From NCBI RefSeq assembly GCF_026586805.1, contig NZ_JAPFHA010000018.1:1-64000 (forward strand): DNA of 64,000 nt, in the 5' to 3' direction. The stretch's first letter is position 1. Every line of letters begins with the position of its first letter. Shown piece by piece: positions 54,123-63,761 of this stretch. This DNA comes from Niveibacterium sp. 24ML (GTDB taxonomy: Bacteria; Pseudomonadota; Gammaproteobacteria; Burkholderiales; Rhodocyclaceae). Under the pieces are notes generated by a model that was not told the DNA's origin, searched no databases, and saw only the letters and a program-made list of their open reading frames with translations. The position numbers and the translations under genes were made by a program.

Positions 54123-56615
54123 TCACGCAGGGGTGGTCTGATCCGCGGGCGCGAGCCGAGGCAGATCGACGGTGAGGCGGGTGCCCTGGCCCGGTGCCGA
54201 ATCGAGCGTGAGCTGGCCGCCGAGGCGGCCTTCGACCAGGTTGCGCACGATGTAGAGCCCCAGCCCGGTGCCGCCGGCACCCACGCGGGTGCTGAAGAAG
54301 GGCTCGAATGCGCGCCGGGCCGTGTCCTCGCTCATGCCGTTGCCGTCGTCTTCAAACACGATGCGCACATGGTCGGGATCGATCAGTTGCGCGCGCAGGG
54401 TCATGTGCCCTTCGTTGCGATCGTCAAAGGCATGCAGCAGGGCATTGTTGATGAAGTTGGTGACGATCTGTTCGAGCGGCCCTGGATAGCTGTCGAACTC
54501 GATCTCGGGCGGAATCTCGAGTGTCAGCGTCTGCGCCACATGGGCCAGGCGCGGCCTGAGTGCGGCGACCACGCCTTCGACGGTTTCCTTCAGGTCGAAC
54601 CGGCGGCGGCGCTCGCTGGTCTGGTCGGCCGCAACCTGCTTGAAATTGGCCATCAGTTCCGAGGCGCGCCGTGCGCTGCGCTCGATCAGCGCCGCCATTT
54701 CAGCGCTATCTTCGGTGAATTGGGTAAGCGAAGACTTGCGCAGGCTCCCCTCTTCAAGGCTTTGCGCAAAGAGGCGAACCCGCTCGCGCAGGCTGCTGGC
54801 CAGTGTGAGCGTGTTGCCAAGCGGTGAGTTGAGCTCGTGGGCGACGCCCGCCACCAGCCCCCCCAGCGCGGCAAGCTTTTCGGCCTGCACCAGTTGCTGC
54901 ATCGCCAGGCCCAGCTCGGCGTGCTTGGCGCGCAGTTGTTCGCTGCGGCGTTCAACCCGTGCTTCAAGTTCTTCGTTCATCGACTCGACGCGCCGCTGCA
55001 GCATGCGTTGCGCGGTGATGTCGATCACCGAAGTGAGCAGCAGATGCCGGCCTTCCGAGTTGAGTGTGGTGCCGGACATTTCAACGATGATCGGCGGCCC
55101 GTTGCGCGGCTGGCCATGCACCTGCATGCGGTCGACACGGCCGTCGGTCTCGATGCGGCGGATCACCTCCTGTCGCTCGTCGAGATTGCACCAGATCCCC
55201 AGATCGAGCGAGGTGTGGCCCTCGACGTCATCCGAGCTGAGTCCAAAGAGCCTGCGCCAGGCCGAATTGACCTTGACCAGCGTGGTGCGTTGCATGTCGG
55301 TCAGGCTCAAGGCGACCGGGCTGTGTTCGAACAGCGCCTCGAAGAGCTGCCGCGCGCCGGCGGCGGCGGCACGGGCCTGTTCGAGTTCGCTGACATCGGT
55401 TGCGGTCACCCGCAGCAGCTGATCGTTGCCGCTTCCCGATTCGATATGCCCGCGCACCAGCAGATGCCGCCCGCTGCGGTGGCGGACTTCACAGCGCGCT
55501 TCCATCGACAGGCCGCCGTTCTGCAGCGCCTGCCATTGCTCGAACAGTTCGTGGCGGCTGGCGCGGCTGATCTGGTGCAGAACGCGCCGGATCGGCTGGT
55601 CGACTTCGCCCGGCGGCAGGTCGAGCAGCGCCAGCAACTGGCTTGAGCAATGGGCCAGTTGGGTGCCGGGTACCCAGCGCAGCGAGCCGAGCGCGGCAAT
55701 CCGCTGCGCTTCGTCCAGATCGGTGTGTTCGCGGCGCGCCTTGTCGTCGGCATTGCGCCGCGCGGTGATGTCTTGCACGACCCGGATCGTGCCGCTGAAG
55801 GCGCCAGTCTCGTCGTGCAGCGCAACGCTCAGCGTGTGCAGCCACATGGCTTGGCCGCGCACCGTTTCGCAGCGGATCTCTTCGCTGCGCGGCATCTGCG
55901 CGGTGGGTTCGGCGGCATGCAGCAGGTGCTCACCCATTGCGGCGGCAATGGTGTCACGCATATCGCGCGATGCGCTGCGGCCGATGATGTCCTCCCGCCG
56001 TACACCGAACAGGCGCTGGGCAGCAAGGTTCCAGAGCTGCACCTGGCCTTCGGCGTCGAGCACGACCAGCGCCACCGGCAGCGCGTCGATCACGTCTGCG
56101 AGCCGCCGCTCGCTTGCCCGCACGGCGCGTTCAGCCAGCTTGCGGCGGGTCTCGTCGCGCGCGTAGCCGAAGTAGCCGGTGAACCGGCCCTGGGCGTCGA
56201 ACTCGGGCTTGCCGCTGCTGACATACCAGCGGAAGTCGCCGCTCGGGGTTTGCACGCCGTACTCAAAGTCGTAGTAGGCCTCGTGGGCCTCGAGCGTGCG
56301 CCGGTGGCGCGCCATTTCGTCGGCGTCGCAGATCAGGCCCGGGATCTCCCAGCGGCGGTAGCCCAGCAGGTGCTCTACCGGCACCTTGTGGCGCGAGATC
56401 GTGCCGCCAAAAAAGCGGGTGAAGCGCAGTTCGGCGTCCTGTTCCCACTGCCAGTCGGCGGTGAAGGCCGACAGGTTCTGCAGGCGCTCGAGCTCGTGTT
56501 GCGTTACGGCAACGCTACCCGCGCTTGCCCGCGCGTCTTTGCGTGCGCGCAGCAGGGCGAGCGTCGCGGCAAGCAGGGCAAGCGCGAGCAGGGCAACCAG
56601 CAACCAAGCCTGCAT
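54123..56615 (-). CDS. Multi-PAS sensor histidine kinase
   Basis: Protein of 830 residues. One N-terminal transmembrane helix (about 3-24) is followed by about four PAS/PAC modules (WEQDAELRFTRFFGG at about 57; FGYARDETRRKLAE; LDAEGQVQLWN; VTATDVSELEQA and beyond). A coiled coil leads to HisKA with His593 in VAGVAHELNSPLGNT. The HATPase has DDGNGMSED and GTGLGLYIVRNLVEG. No receiver domain. PAS number suggests redox or small-ligand sensing in the cytoplasm. The cognate regulator is not adjacent. Confidence 0.88.
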   Translation of the reverse strand: MQAWLLVALLALALLAATLALLRARKDARASAGSVAVTQHELERLQNLSAFTADWQWEQDAELRFTRFFGGTISRHKVPVEHLLGYRRWEIPGLICDADEMARHRRTLEAHEAYYDFEYGVQTPSGDFRWYVSSGKPEFDAQGRFTGYFGYARDETRRKLAERAVRASERRLADVIDALPVALVVLDAEGQVQLWNLAAQRLFGVRREDIIGRSASRDMRDTIAAAMGEHLLHAAEPTAQMPRSEEIRCETVRGQAMWLHTLSVALHDETGAFSGTIRVVQDITARRNADDKARREHTDLDEAQRIAALGSLRWVPGTQLAHCSSQLLALLDLPPGEVDQPIRRVLHQISRASRHELFEQWQALQNGGLSMEARCEVRHRSGRHLLVRGHIESGSGNDQLLRVTATDVSELEQARAAAAGARQLFEALFEHSPVALSLTDMQRTTLVKVNSAWRRLFGLSSDDVEGHTSLDLGIWCNLDERQEVIRRIETDGRVDRMQVHGQPRNGPPIIVEMSGTTLNSEGRHLLLTSVIDITAQRMLQRRVESMNEELEARVERRSEQLRAKHAELGLAMQQLVQAEKLAALGGLVAGVAHELNSPLGNTLTLASSLRERVRLFAQSLEEGSLRKSSLTQFTEDSAEMAALIERSARRASELMANFKQVAADQTSERRRRFDLKETVEGVVAALRPRLAHVAQTLTLEIPPEIEFDSYPGPLEQIVTNFINNALLHAFDDRNEGHMTLRAQLIDPDHVRIVFEDDGNGMSEDTARRAFEPFFSTRVGAGGTGLGLYIVRNLVEGRLGGQLTLDSAPGQGTRLTVDLPRLAPADQTTPA

Positions 56616-56782
56616 GGGGGCTCCGGGCGTAGCGGGATTTCAATTCTATGCCGAAGCCATGCGCTCTTGGTGGTGGCGCGCTGCGGCCCGCCGTGTGCTT
56701 GCCCTGGTGCGGCCGGCAGGCCCAGAATCCGGCGTTTTGCGGCGGCGCCCACCCGGTGCGGCCGATCCAACCGCGAGCCGCC

Positions 56783-58042
56783 ATGAGCCAGAACGCGCAA
56801 GACGATCCCGCCAGCCTTGTCCCTGAACTTGCCAGCCTGCAGGCCGTTGCCCGGAGCATTTCCGACGCCGTGCTGCGCACGGTGCAATGGCAGAACGACA
56901 TGCTCAGCGAGGAGATGGGCGCACCCGTCTGGCTGAAGATGGAGAACCTGCAGCGCACCGGTTCGTTCAAGATCCGTGGCGCCACCCACAAGATGCGCCG
57001 CCTGATGGCCACGCGCCCGGGCTTGCGCGGCGTGGTTGCGGTATCGGCCGGCAACCATGCGCAGGGGGTGGCCCGCGCGGCCGCCAGTGCGGGGGTGCCG
57101 GCAACCGTGGTGATGCCGGAAAACGCGCCGATCACCAAGGTGCAGTCATGCCGCCGCATGGGGGCGACGATCCTGTTGCATGGCGAGAACCTGGAGCAGG
57201 CGCGCGAGTTGGCCGACCGTATCGCGCTGGAGCAGGACCTGGCCTTCATGCATCCCTACGACGATCAGGATGTGATTGCCGGCCAGGCTTCGTGCGGGCT
57301 GGAGATGCTTGAAGACTGCCCCGACATGACGGTGGCCGTCGTGCCGCTGGGCGGTGGCGGCTTGCTCTCGGGCATCGCGCTGGCGCTGAAGCTGCAGCGG
57401 CCGGATATCCGCATCATCGGCGTGCAGACAGAAACCGTGGCGCCTTACCGCCACTTTCTGACTGACGGCCAGTTCGAGCCGGTTGCGCCGGGCGCCCACA
57501 CCATCGCCGACGGCATCAAGGTCAAGGCGCCCGGGCGCTTTACCTCGCCCCTGATCGCGCGCTTTGTGGACGAGATCGTGACGGTGGACGACAACGCGAT
57601 TGCCGAGGCGATTGTCGCTACCCTTGAGCGCACCCGCACGATCGCCGAGGGCGCTGGCGCGGTGGGCCTGGCGGCGCTGATGCGCGGCAAGGTCCGCCTG
57701 CGGCCGGACGATCGCGCGGTGGTCGTTATCTCGGGCGGCAACATCGACATGAGTCTGGTGGGGCGTTCGATCGACTACGGGCTGGCCTCAAGCGGGCGCC
57801 TGATGAGTGTCGCGGTCACCATCCCGGACAGCCCTGGCCGTTTGCTGGCCTTGCTGCGCACGGTTGCGGCGCTGGGCATCAACGTGCGCCATGTTGAACA
57901 CCGACGCGGCGAATTGCATGTGCCGGTGGGCAAGACAGAGGTTATCCTGCAGATGGAAACGCGTGACTTCGCGCACCAGAACGAGCTGCTGCAGCAATTT
58001 GCCGCCGAGGGCATGAATGCCCGGAGCATGTTGATCGACTGA
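56783..58042 (+). CDS. ilvA: Threonine dehydratase (threonine ammonia-lyase) with ACT domain
   Basis: Protein of 419 residues from the ATG at 56783. It deaminates threonine to 2-oxobutanoate for isoleucine synthesis. The PLP lysine is Lys63 in TGSFKIRGA; the glycine loop is VPLGGGGLLSGI. A single ACT domain occupies about residues 340-419 (VTIPDSPGRLLALLRTVA), shorter than the two-domain E. coli IlvA. A catabolic role is an alternative. Divergent from the multi-PAS kinase. Confidence 0.9.
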   Translation: MSQNAQDDPASLVPELASLQAVARSISDAVLRTVQWQNDMLSEEMGAPVWLKMENLQRTGSFKIRGATHKMRRLMATRPGLRGVVAVSAGNHAQGVARAAASAGVPATVVMPENAPITKVQSCRRMGATILLHGENLEQARELADRIALEQDLAFMHPYDDQDVIAGQASCGLEMLEDCPDMTVAVVPLGGGGLLSGIALALKLQRPDIRIIGVQTETVAPYRHFLTDGQFEPVAPGAHTIADGIKVKAPGRFTSPLIARFVDEIVTVDDNAIAEAIVATLERTRTIAEGAGAVGLAALMRGKVRLRPDDRAVVVISGGNIDMSLVGRSIDYGLASSGRLMSVAVTIPDSPGRLLALLRTVAALGINVRHVEHRRGELHVPVGKTEVILQMETRDFAHQNELLQQFAAEGMNARSMLID

Positions 58043-58064
58043 GTTGCCACGCCCCGGAGGCGCA

Positions 58065-58616
58065 ATGCCGGATAACGCGACACCCATCCTGATCAGTGTC
58101 GAGTTGCGCTCGGTCGATGCACTGCTGGCCGTTGAGGGCAGCGCGCTGCTTGAAAAGCGGATCGACGATGCCACCGCGTTCCGGCTTTACGAAGGCGCAT
58201 ATCCGCTGCCGCGCCGGGCACCGCTGCGGATCGAACTGATCGTCGATCCGGCGGATCTGAGCCGTGAAGCCACCGTGTGCGCAGCGCTGCGCGGCCACTT
58301 CGAACTGGACTATGCGGCGCGCACGCGCGAGCTCGCCCGCCTGTTCGCCGCAGCGCGAACGGCGACGGCGGTTGGTCTGGTGTTTGTCGTGATCCTGCTG
58401 GCGATCGCCAATGCCATCGATGCGGAATCGCCCTCACAGCTTGCGCGCGGGATTCGCGAGAGCTTCACGATTTTTGCCTGGGTGGCCATGTGGCGCCCGG
58501 CAGAGTTGTGGCTCTACGAGCACTGGCCCATCCGCCGCCGCCGCGCGCTCGCGCGGCGCCTGGCTGCCGCACCGGTGAAGCTGGTGCCGCGCGCTGCGGT
58601 GGTCGGGCTGGCCTAG
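58065..58616 (+). CDS. Hypothetical membrane protein
   Basis: Protein of 183 residues from the ATG at 58065 with CGGAGG upstream. The first ~95 residues are soluble. Two hydrophobic segments (about 105-125 and 138-155) are followed by a very basic stretch. The last ~60 residues resemble small 2TM proteins. No named family recognised. It is probably read with ilvA (22-base gap) and overlaps the convergent rlmL-like gene by 4 bases. Confidence 0.5.
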   Translation: MPDNATPILISVELRSVDALLAVEGSALLEKRIDDATAFRLYEGAYPLPRRAPLRIELIVDPADLSREATVCAALRGHFELDYAARTRELARLFAAARTATAVGLVFVVILLAIANAIDAESPSQLARGIRESFTIFAWVAMWRPAELWLYEHWPIRRRRALARRLAAAPVKLVPRAAVVGLA

Positions 58617-59827
58617 TCCTTGGCGGCCGGCGGCTTGTCGCGGTTGAAGCCGGTCACGACACGGTATTCGTAGAGGCGGCAGTCGATGTCGCCGTTCATC
58701 AGCGGTGTGCGGCGGCTGGCCTTGAGGCCAATCTTCTTCGGCAGCGCCGGGTCGCCACTGAAAAAGAGGCAGCGCCAGCCCGGGAAGGCGCGCTTGAGGT
58801 GGTCGCCCAGGTGCGGATACCAGCCGGCCAGTTCGCTCTGCGCTTCCGCGTTTTCTTCCTCTGCATGGCGCCGCTCGCCCGCCGCCGTCGGCGAAGTCAG
58901 GCGCACGCCGTAAGGCGGGTTGCACAGCAGCACGCCACTGTCTTCTGGTGCTTCCAGGTCGAGGATGTCGCTGGTGCGGAACTGCACCAGATCGTCCAGG
59001 CCCGCTGCGCGCAGGTTGTAGCCGGCGGCGTCGGTGGCGCGGCGGTCAATGTCGGCGCCGTACAGGCGTACATCGCTGGCCGGGCGCCGGCGTTGCAGGG
59101 CCATGGTGCGCTGCCGCTGCCACGCAGTCGGATCGAAACTCTTGAGCTGTTCGAAGCCGAAATCGCGTTCCGCGCCGGGCGGAATGTCCAGCGCCATCAG
59201 GCCGGCTTCGATGAGGAAGGTGCCACTGCCGCACATCGGGTCGAGCAGGGCTTCGTCGGGCTGCCAGCCGCTCAGGCTAAGGATGCCGGCGGCGAGGTTT
59301 TCCTTCAGCGGGGCTTCGTGCTTGGCGCGTTTGAAGCCGCGCCGCGTGAGCGATTCGCCCGAGGTGTCGAGGTAGAGCGTGCAGGTTTCGGCGGTGAGAA
59401 AGGCGTGCACCCGCACATCGGGCGATTCGGTGTTGATCGACGGGCGGGCGCCGAGCAGGTCGCGGAAGCGGTCGCAGACCGCATCCTTGATCCGCAGCGT
59501 GATGAAGTTGAGGCTGCGCAGCGGTGAGCGGATCGCGGTGACGTAGATGCGCAGCGTACGATCGACCTTGAAGTACTGCTCCCAGCGCTGTTCGCGCGCA
59601 AGGTCGTAGATGTCTTCCTCGCTGCGGTAGCCGCGTTCGGCCACACGCCACATCACCCGCGTGGCGAGTCGGCTTTCAAGGTTTACGCGCCAGCACAGCG
59701 GCCAGTCGCCGGCAAAGGCCACGCCGCCGTGCACCGGCTTCACGTACTGCGCGCCCAGCGCCGTCAGTTCGTCGGCAAGCAGGCCTTCAAGGCCGCGCGG
59801 GCAGGGGGCGAAGAAGTTTTCGGTCAT
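58613..59827 (-). CDS. rlmL: THUMP-domain 23S rRNA (guanine-N2) methyltransferase, RlmL-like
   Basis: Protein of 404 residues matching the RlmL half of E. coli RlmKL without the RlmK part. A THUMP RNA-binding domain lies at about 45-155. The Rossmann fold starts with motif I LLDPMCGSGTFLIEAG, and the catalytic motif is LLCNPPYGVRL. The usual target is G2445 of 23S rRNA. Gene symbol by family; the modified base is inferred. Confidence 0.85.
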   Translation of the reverse strand: MTENFFAPCPRGLEGLLADELTALGAQYVKPVHGGVAFAGDWPLCWRVNLESRLATRVMWRVAERGYRSEEDIYDLAREQRWEQYFKVDRTLRIYVTAIRSPLRSLNFITLRIKDAVCDRFRDLLGARPSINTESPDVRVHAFLTAETCTLYLDTSGESLTRRGFKRAKHEAPLKENLAAGILSLSGWQPDEALLDPMCGSGTFLIEAGLMALDIPPGAERDFGFEQLKSFDPTAWQRQRTMALQRRRPASDVRLYGADIDRRATDAAGYNLRAAGLDDLVQFRTSDILDLEAPEDSGVLLCNPPYGVRLTSPTAAGERRHAEEENAEAQSELAGWYPHLGDHLKRAFPGWRCLFFSGDPALPKKIGLKASRRTPLMNGDIDCRLYEYRVVTGFNRDKPPAAKD

Positions 59828-59839
59828 GGCAGCGCGGCC

Positions 59840-60283
59840 TCAGAAGGGTTTGACGATCACGAGGATCACGACGAACAGCAGCGCGAGCGCCGGCAGTTCG
59901 TTGAAGACGCGGAACCAGACGTGGCTCTTGGTGTTGCGGCCGGCGGCAAAGTCGCGCAGCAGGCGGCTGCAGTAGCCGTCGTAGCCGGTCAGTAACAGAA
60001 CGATGAACAGCTTGGCGTGCAGCCAGCCCTGCGACATCCAGCCATATGCAGCTTCCTTGCCGCCGTAGAAGATCATCGCGAGGCCGAAGATCCAGGTGCC
60101 GATCATCAGCGGCAGCATGAAGCGCTTGAGCTTGCGCGCCATCAGCAGCAGGCGCTCGCGCTCGGCGTGGCTGTCGGCCGGCACCATCGCCAGATTCACG
60201 AAGATGCGCGGCAGGTAGAACAGGCCGGCGAACCAGCTGACAACAAAAAAGGCGTGAAAGGCTTTGAGCCACATGTACATCAT
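59840..60283 (-). CDS. hemJ: Protoporphyrinogen oxidase HemJ
   Basis: Protein of 147 residues with four membrane helices. It oxidises protoporphyrinogen IX in heme synthesis. The conserved histidine (His10) and the segment WFAGLFYLPRIFV are diagnostic, and a basic stretch ARKLKRFMLP follows. The first of two adjacent ATGs overlaps the upstream stop (ATGA), fixing the start at 60283. Confidence 0.88.
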   Translation of the reverse strand: MMYMWLKAFHAFFVVSWFAGLFYLPRIFVNLAMVPADSHAERERLLLMARKLKRFMLPLMIGTWIFGLAMIFYGGKEAAYGWMSQGWLHAKLFIVLLLTGYDGYCSRLLRDFAAGRNTKSHVWFRVFNELPALALLFVVILVIVKPF

Positions 60284-61251
60284 CGGGAGTTTTCCTTTTG
60301 AAGGTCGAACCAGGCGCGTGCCTGCGCCAGCCCGGCATCGACCGTGGGGTAGGTCAGCTGCACGCGAAGCTCGCGGTGCATGCGGGTGTTGTCGAGCCGG
60401 CGCGATTCGGACATGAAGGACAGCATCATCGGGCTGAGAACCCGTTCGAGCTCGCTGCGGCTTGCGCGTGGCGGGCGCGGCAGGCCGAAGGTGTCCGCCA
60501 TGCGGTCGTACCACTCGCCCATGCGCAGCTCGGAATCGTCGGTCACATTCCACGCCCGACAATTGCCGCCCCGGAACAGCGCTCGGATCGCAAGCCGTGC
60601 AAGGTCGTCGGCATGGATGTGGTTGGTGAACACGTCTTCGCCGGCCGGCAATACCGGGTCACCGCGTTCGAGCCTTGCCAGATTCAGGCGTTCGGCCGCG
60701 TAGATGCCCGGCGCGCGCAGGATCGCGAGGCGGCAGCCGCTGCGGCGGGCAAAGTTGCGCAGGATGCGTTCGGCCGCGACCCGGCGTTTGGCGCGGGCGG
60801 TGCTGGCGCGCAGCGGGCGGGTCTCCGGCACCGATTGGCCGCGGCAATCGCCGTAGACGCCGGTGGTGCTGATGTAGACAAGGCGCCTTGGCAGGCTGCG
60901 GCGTGCCAGGGCCGCAGTGAGGCGACGGCTGCGCGGGTCGCTGTCACCGCGGTCGGGCGGTGGGGCAAAGTGCAACACGCTTGGGGCAAGGCCAGACAGG
61001 CGCTGCAGGCTGCGGGCTTCGTCCAGGTCCGCCCGCAGTGGCACCGCGCCCAGTGCGCGCAGGCACCTGGCTGCGTCGTCCCGGCGTACTACTGCGAACA
61101 CGCGGGTGTGCCGCACAAGCAGCGGGATCGCGCGCGCGGCCACGTCGCCGCTGCCGATGATCAGCACCCGTTGCCGTGCAATGCGGCCGGCCGGGCGCAA
61201 GCCGGTGGCGGGGCGGGCGGGGCGGCGTTTCGGTTTCGGTTGGGCTACCAT
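60280..61251 (-). CDS. NAD(P)-dependent epimerase/dehydratase-like protein (YeeZ-like)
   Basis: Protein of 323 residues. The nucleotide loop is LIIGSGDVAARAIPLL, followed by LVYISTTGVYGDCRG and an extended-SDR layout. The active-site tyrosine pattern is altered (RAKRRVAAE in place of YxxxK), so catalysis is uncertain. The N-terminal 25 residues are basic. Coupled to hemJ by ATGA. Role unknown. Confidence 0.75.
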   Translation of the reverse strand: MVAQPKPKRRPARPATGLRPAGRIARQRVLIIGSGDVAARAIPLLVRHTRVFAVVRRDDAARCLRALGAVPLRADLDEARSLQRLSGLAPSVLHFAPPPDRGDSDPRSRRLTAALARRSLPRRLVYISTTGVYGDCRGQSVPETRPLRASTARAKRRVAAERILRNFARRSGCRLAILRAPGIYAAERLNLARLERGDPVLPAGEDVFTNHIHADDLARLAIRALFRGGNCRAWNVTDDSELRMGEWYDRMADTFGLPRPPRASRSELERVLSPMMLSFMSESRRLDNTRMHRELRVQLTYPTVDAGLAQARAWFDLQKENSR

Positions 61252-61289
61252 CCGGGGATTATCGCATTGCCGTCAAGCTCAAGAATCCC

Positions 61290-62312
61290 ATGTCACATCA
61301 CGTTAAAATTCAACCATCCGGTCTCGAATTCGCGGCCAATCCCGATACCTCTGTGTTGCAGTCCGCGCTCGACGCCGGGCTGATGTTGCCTTATGGCTGC
61401 CGCGACGGCGCCTGCGGTTCGTGCAAAGGTCGCGTGCTCGAAGGCTCGGTGGATCACGGCAAGTCGCCGGAAACCTCTTTGCCGGTGGCCGAACGGGAAA
61501 CCGGCTTTGCGCTGTTTTGCTGCGCCAAGCCGACCTCCGACCTGGTGCTGGAAGTGCGTGACGTGCGCCGCCTGACCGACATCCCGATCAAGAAACTGCC
61601 GTGCCGGGTGCAGCGTATCGACCGCGCCGCCGACGATGTGATCGTGCTGACGCTCAAGCTGCCGGCCAACGATACCTTCCGTTTTCTTGCCGGGCAGTAC
61701 ATCGACTTTCTGCTTGCCGGCGGCAAGCGGCGCAGCTTTTCGATTGCGAACGCGCCCGAGCGGGAGGGCGAGATGGAGTTGCATGTTCGCCTTGTCGAAG
61801 GCGGCAGCTTCACCGGCCATGTTTTCAACGCCATGAAAGAGCGCGACATCCTGCGCTTTGAGGGGCCGCTGGGCAGCTTCTACCTGCGCGAGAGCGCCAA
61901 ACCGATCGTGATGGTGGCCGGCGGCACTGGATTTGCGCCGATGAAGGGGCTGATCGAGCACATGATCGCGACGGGCAACCAGCGCCCGGTGACTTTGTAC
62001 TGGGGCTCGCGTGATCGTGCCGGGCTCTACATGTTCGATCTGGCCCGCGAATGGGAAGGCGTGCTGCCCGGATTCAAGTTTGTCCCTGTCATATCCGATA
62101 AACCTGAGGCCGGCTGGCAGGGCCGCACCGGTCTGGTTCACCTGGCCGCGCGCGAGGATTTTCCGGACATGAGCAGCGTGCAGGTCTACGCTTGTGGGGC
62201 GCCACCCATGATCGACGCTGCGCGGGCTGATTTCACCGCGCATTGCGGTTTGCCGGCCGACGAGTTTTTTGCCGACGCATTCAGTTTTTCATCCGACAGC
62301 ACTTCTACCTGA
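61290..62312 (+). CDS. Ferredoxin-type NAD(P)H oxidoreductase ([2Fe-2S], FAD)
   Basis: Protein of 340 residues from the ATG at 61290. An N-terminal plant-type [2Fe-2S] domain has Cys37, Cys42, Cys45 and Cys77. The FAD domain carries RSFSIAN and the NAD(P) domain VAGGTGFAPMKGL. The architecture matches CDP-6-deoxy-delta-3,4-glucoseen reductase (AscD) and phenol hydroxylase reductases; in betaproteobacteria this stand-alone form is common and its partner is unknown. Followed 12 bases later by the HDOD gene. Confidence 0.85.
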   Translation: MSHHVKIQPSGLEFAANPDTSVLQSALDAGLMLPYGCRDGACGSCKGRVLEGSVDHGKSPETSLPVAERETGFALFCCAKPTSDLVLEVRDVRRLTDIPIKKLPCRVQRIDRAADDVIVLTLKLPANDTFRFLAGQYIDFLLAGGKRRSFSIANAPEREGEMELHVRLVEGGSFTGHVFNAMKERDILRFEGPLGSFYLRESAKPIVMVAGGTGFAPMKGLIEHMIATGNQRPVTLYWGSRDRAGLYMFDLAREWEGVLPGFKFVPVISDKPEAGWQGRTGLVHLAAREDFPDMSSVQVYACGAPPMIDAARADFTAHCGLPADEFFADAFSFSSDSTST

Positions 62313-62324
62313 AACTGCGCGAAT

Positions 62325-63464
62325 ATGAGCCAAGCTGTTCTGATCACCCGCGAACCGGTCGTTAACAAGCAGCGCTCGATCACTGCAAACCGGCTCGTGG
62401 TACACGCGCCCAGCGTGCCGCTTGCCGTGGCCACCCTGAACGCGCTGGCTGAGACCTGGCCGGCCAGCCACACGGTCTTCGTCAGCCTGGGGCGCCTTGT
62501 GCCCACGGCCGAGCTGATGGCGTGGCAGATGCCGCCCAACACCATGATCGAGATCCCGGCGCCGGCGCTTGCTTACGAGCAGACCCGTGCCCTGATTCCG
62601 CAATTGCAGGAGGCTGGGATCAATGTTTGCCTGTCATGGTTCCAGCCGGGCATGGCAGTCCCCGAAGGGGCGGATTTCCGTTTCGTGCTGGCTGACGCCA
62701 ACAAGACGCCAACGCCCGAGGGTTTCCCCGGCATTGCCATTGCCACTGGCTTGCCCGATCTGCAGGCCTTTGCGCAGGCGGTGAAGAATGGCTACGACGG
62801 GGCTTCCGGCTGGTTCTTCCTGCGCGGGGTGACGGCCGCCAAAGAGCTTGCGCCCTCGCACGCGCAGATCGTGCGCCTGCTCAACCTGGTGCGGAACGAA
62901 GCCGAGGTGAAGGACATCGAGGCGGCGCTCAAGCTCGACGTGGCGCTTTCATACAAGCTGCTTCGCTACATCAATTCGCCGGCTTTCGGCCTGATGGTCG
63001 AGGTGCAGTCCTTCCGCCACGCGGTCACGATCCTGGGTATGGACAAACTCAACAAGTGGCTTTCGCTGCTGCTGGTATCCGCCAGCAAGGATCCGCTGGC
63101 GCCCGCCCTGATGCAGGCGGCGATCGCGCGCGGCCGCTTCATGGAGCTGATCGGCGCGGCCTTCGTCGAGAAGCGCGAGGTCGATAACCTTTTTATCACC
63201 GGCGCGTTTTCGCTGATCCATGTGCTGCTGGGCTCCACACCCGAGGCCGTGCTGGCCGAGATGACACTGCCAGAGCCCATCACCGATGCACTGCTGCGCG
63301 GTGAAGGCATGTACAAGCCCTTCCTGGATCTGGCGCTTGCTTGCGAACGCCTTGATCCCGCCCAACTGGCCGAACAGATCGCCAAGCTCAAGCTGCGCGC
63401 CGGGGATGTGAGCAAGGCGCTGGTCGCCGCCGTGGCTTTTGCTGACAGTTTGCAATTCGGGTGA
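62325..63464 (+). CDS. HDOD-domain protein with degenerate EAL-like N-terminus
   Basis: Protein of 379 residues. Residues about 20-180 resemble an EAL phosphodiesterase domain in outline but no EAL motif is present, so c-di-GMP hydrolysis is unlikely. The HDOD domain is at about 185-379 (EAALKLDVALSYKLLRYINSPAF, HAVTILG, NLFITGAFSLIHVLLG). Such YuxH-type proteins act in signalling, motility or surface behaviour. Probably co-transcribed with the next zinc-ribbon gene. Confidence 0.82.
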   Translation: MSQAVLITREPVVNKQRSITANRLVVHAPSVPLAVATLNALAETWPASHTVFVSLGRLVPTAELMAWQMPPNTMIEIPAPALAYEQTRALIPQLQEAGINVCLSWFQPGMAVPEGADFRFVLADANKTPTPEGFPGIAIATGLPDLQAFAQAVKNGYDGASGWFFLRGVTAAKELAPSHAQIVRLLNLVRNEAEVKDIEAALKLDVALSYKLLRYINSPAFGLMVEVQSFRHAVTILGMDKLNKWLSLLLVSASKDPLAPALMQAAIARGRFMELIGAAFVEKREVDNLFITGAFSLIHVLLGSTPEAVLAEMTLPEPITDALLRGEGMYKPFLDLALACERLDPAQLAEQIAKLKLRAGDVSKALVAAVAFADSLQFG

Positions 63465-63469
63465 GCAAG

Positions 63470-63691
63470 ATGGAACGACTGTGTCCCAAACATGGAACGC
63501 CGCTGGAATCGCGGGGCAAGCTCTGGCATTGCGAGGCCTGCAATGCGCTCTACAAGGTACGCGGTGAGTGCGGCGACTGCGGCAGCGAGCTTGAGAAGGT
63601 GGCGGCTTGCGGCGCCAGCAACTGGTGGTGCAATCGCTGCAACGAGCTCAAGTCGAAGTCGAAGATCAAGACGGAAATGGTCGCAGCCTGA
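63470..63691 (+). CDS. YfgJ-like zinc-ribbon protein
   Basis: Protein of 73 residues. Four CxxC-type pairs are visible (CPKH, CEAC, CGDC, CNRC), enough for two zinc sites, in the layout of E. coli YfgJ. ATG 63470 is chosen; GTG 63461 would overlap the HDOD stop (GTGA). Function unknown, often seen as a small zinc-binding regulator. Confidence 0.8.
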   Translation: MERLCPKHGTPLESRGKLWHCEACNALYKVRGECGDCGSELEKVAACGASNWWCNRCNELKSKSKIKTEMVAA

Positions 63692-63717
63692 ATGCCGCGT
63701 ATCCGGTGTGCAGAAAC

Positions 63718-63745
63718 AAAAAACCGGCCATCTGGCCGGTTTTTT
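63718..63745. terminator. Bidirectional intrinsic terminator
   Basis: CCGGCC-ATCT-GGCCGG is flanked by AAAAAA on the left and TTTTTTG on the right, so either strand reads a GC hairpin followed by a T-run. It sits between the convergent zinc-ribbon and cytochrome genes. Confidence 0.92.
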
Positions 63746-63761
63746 GTCTGGCGGGCCCGGC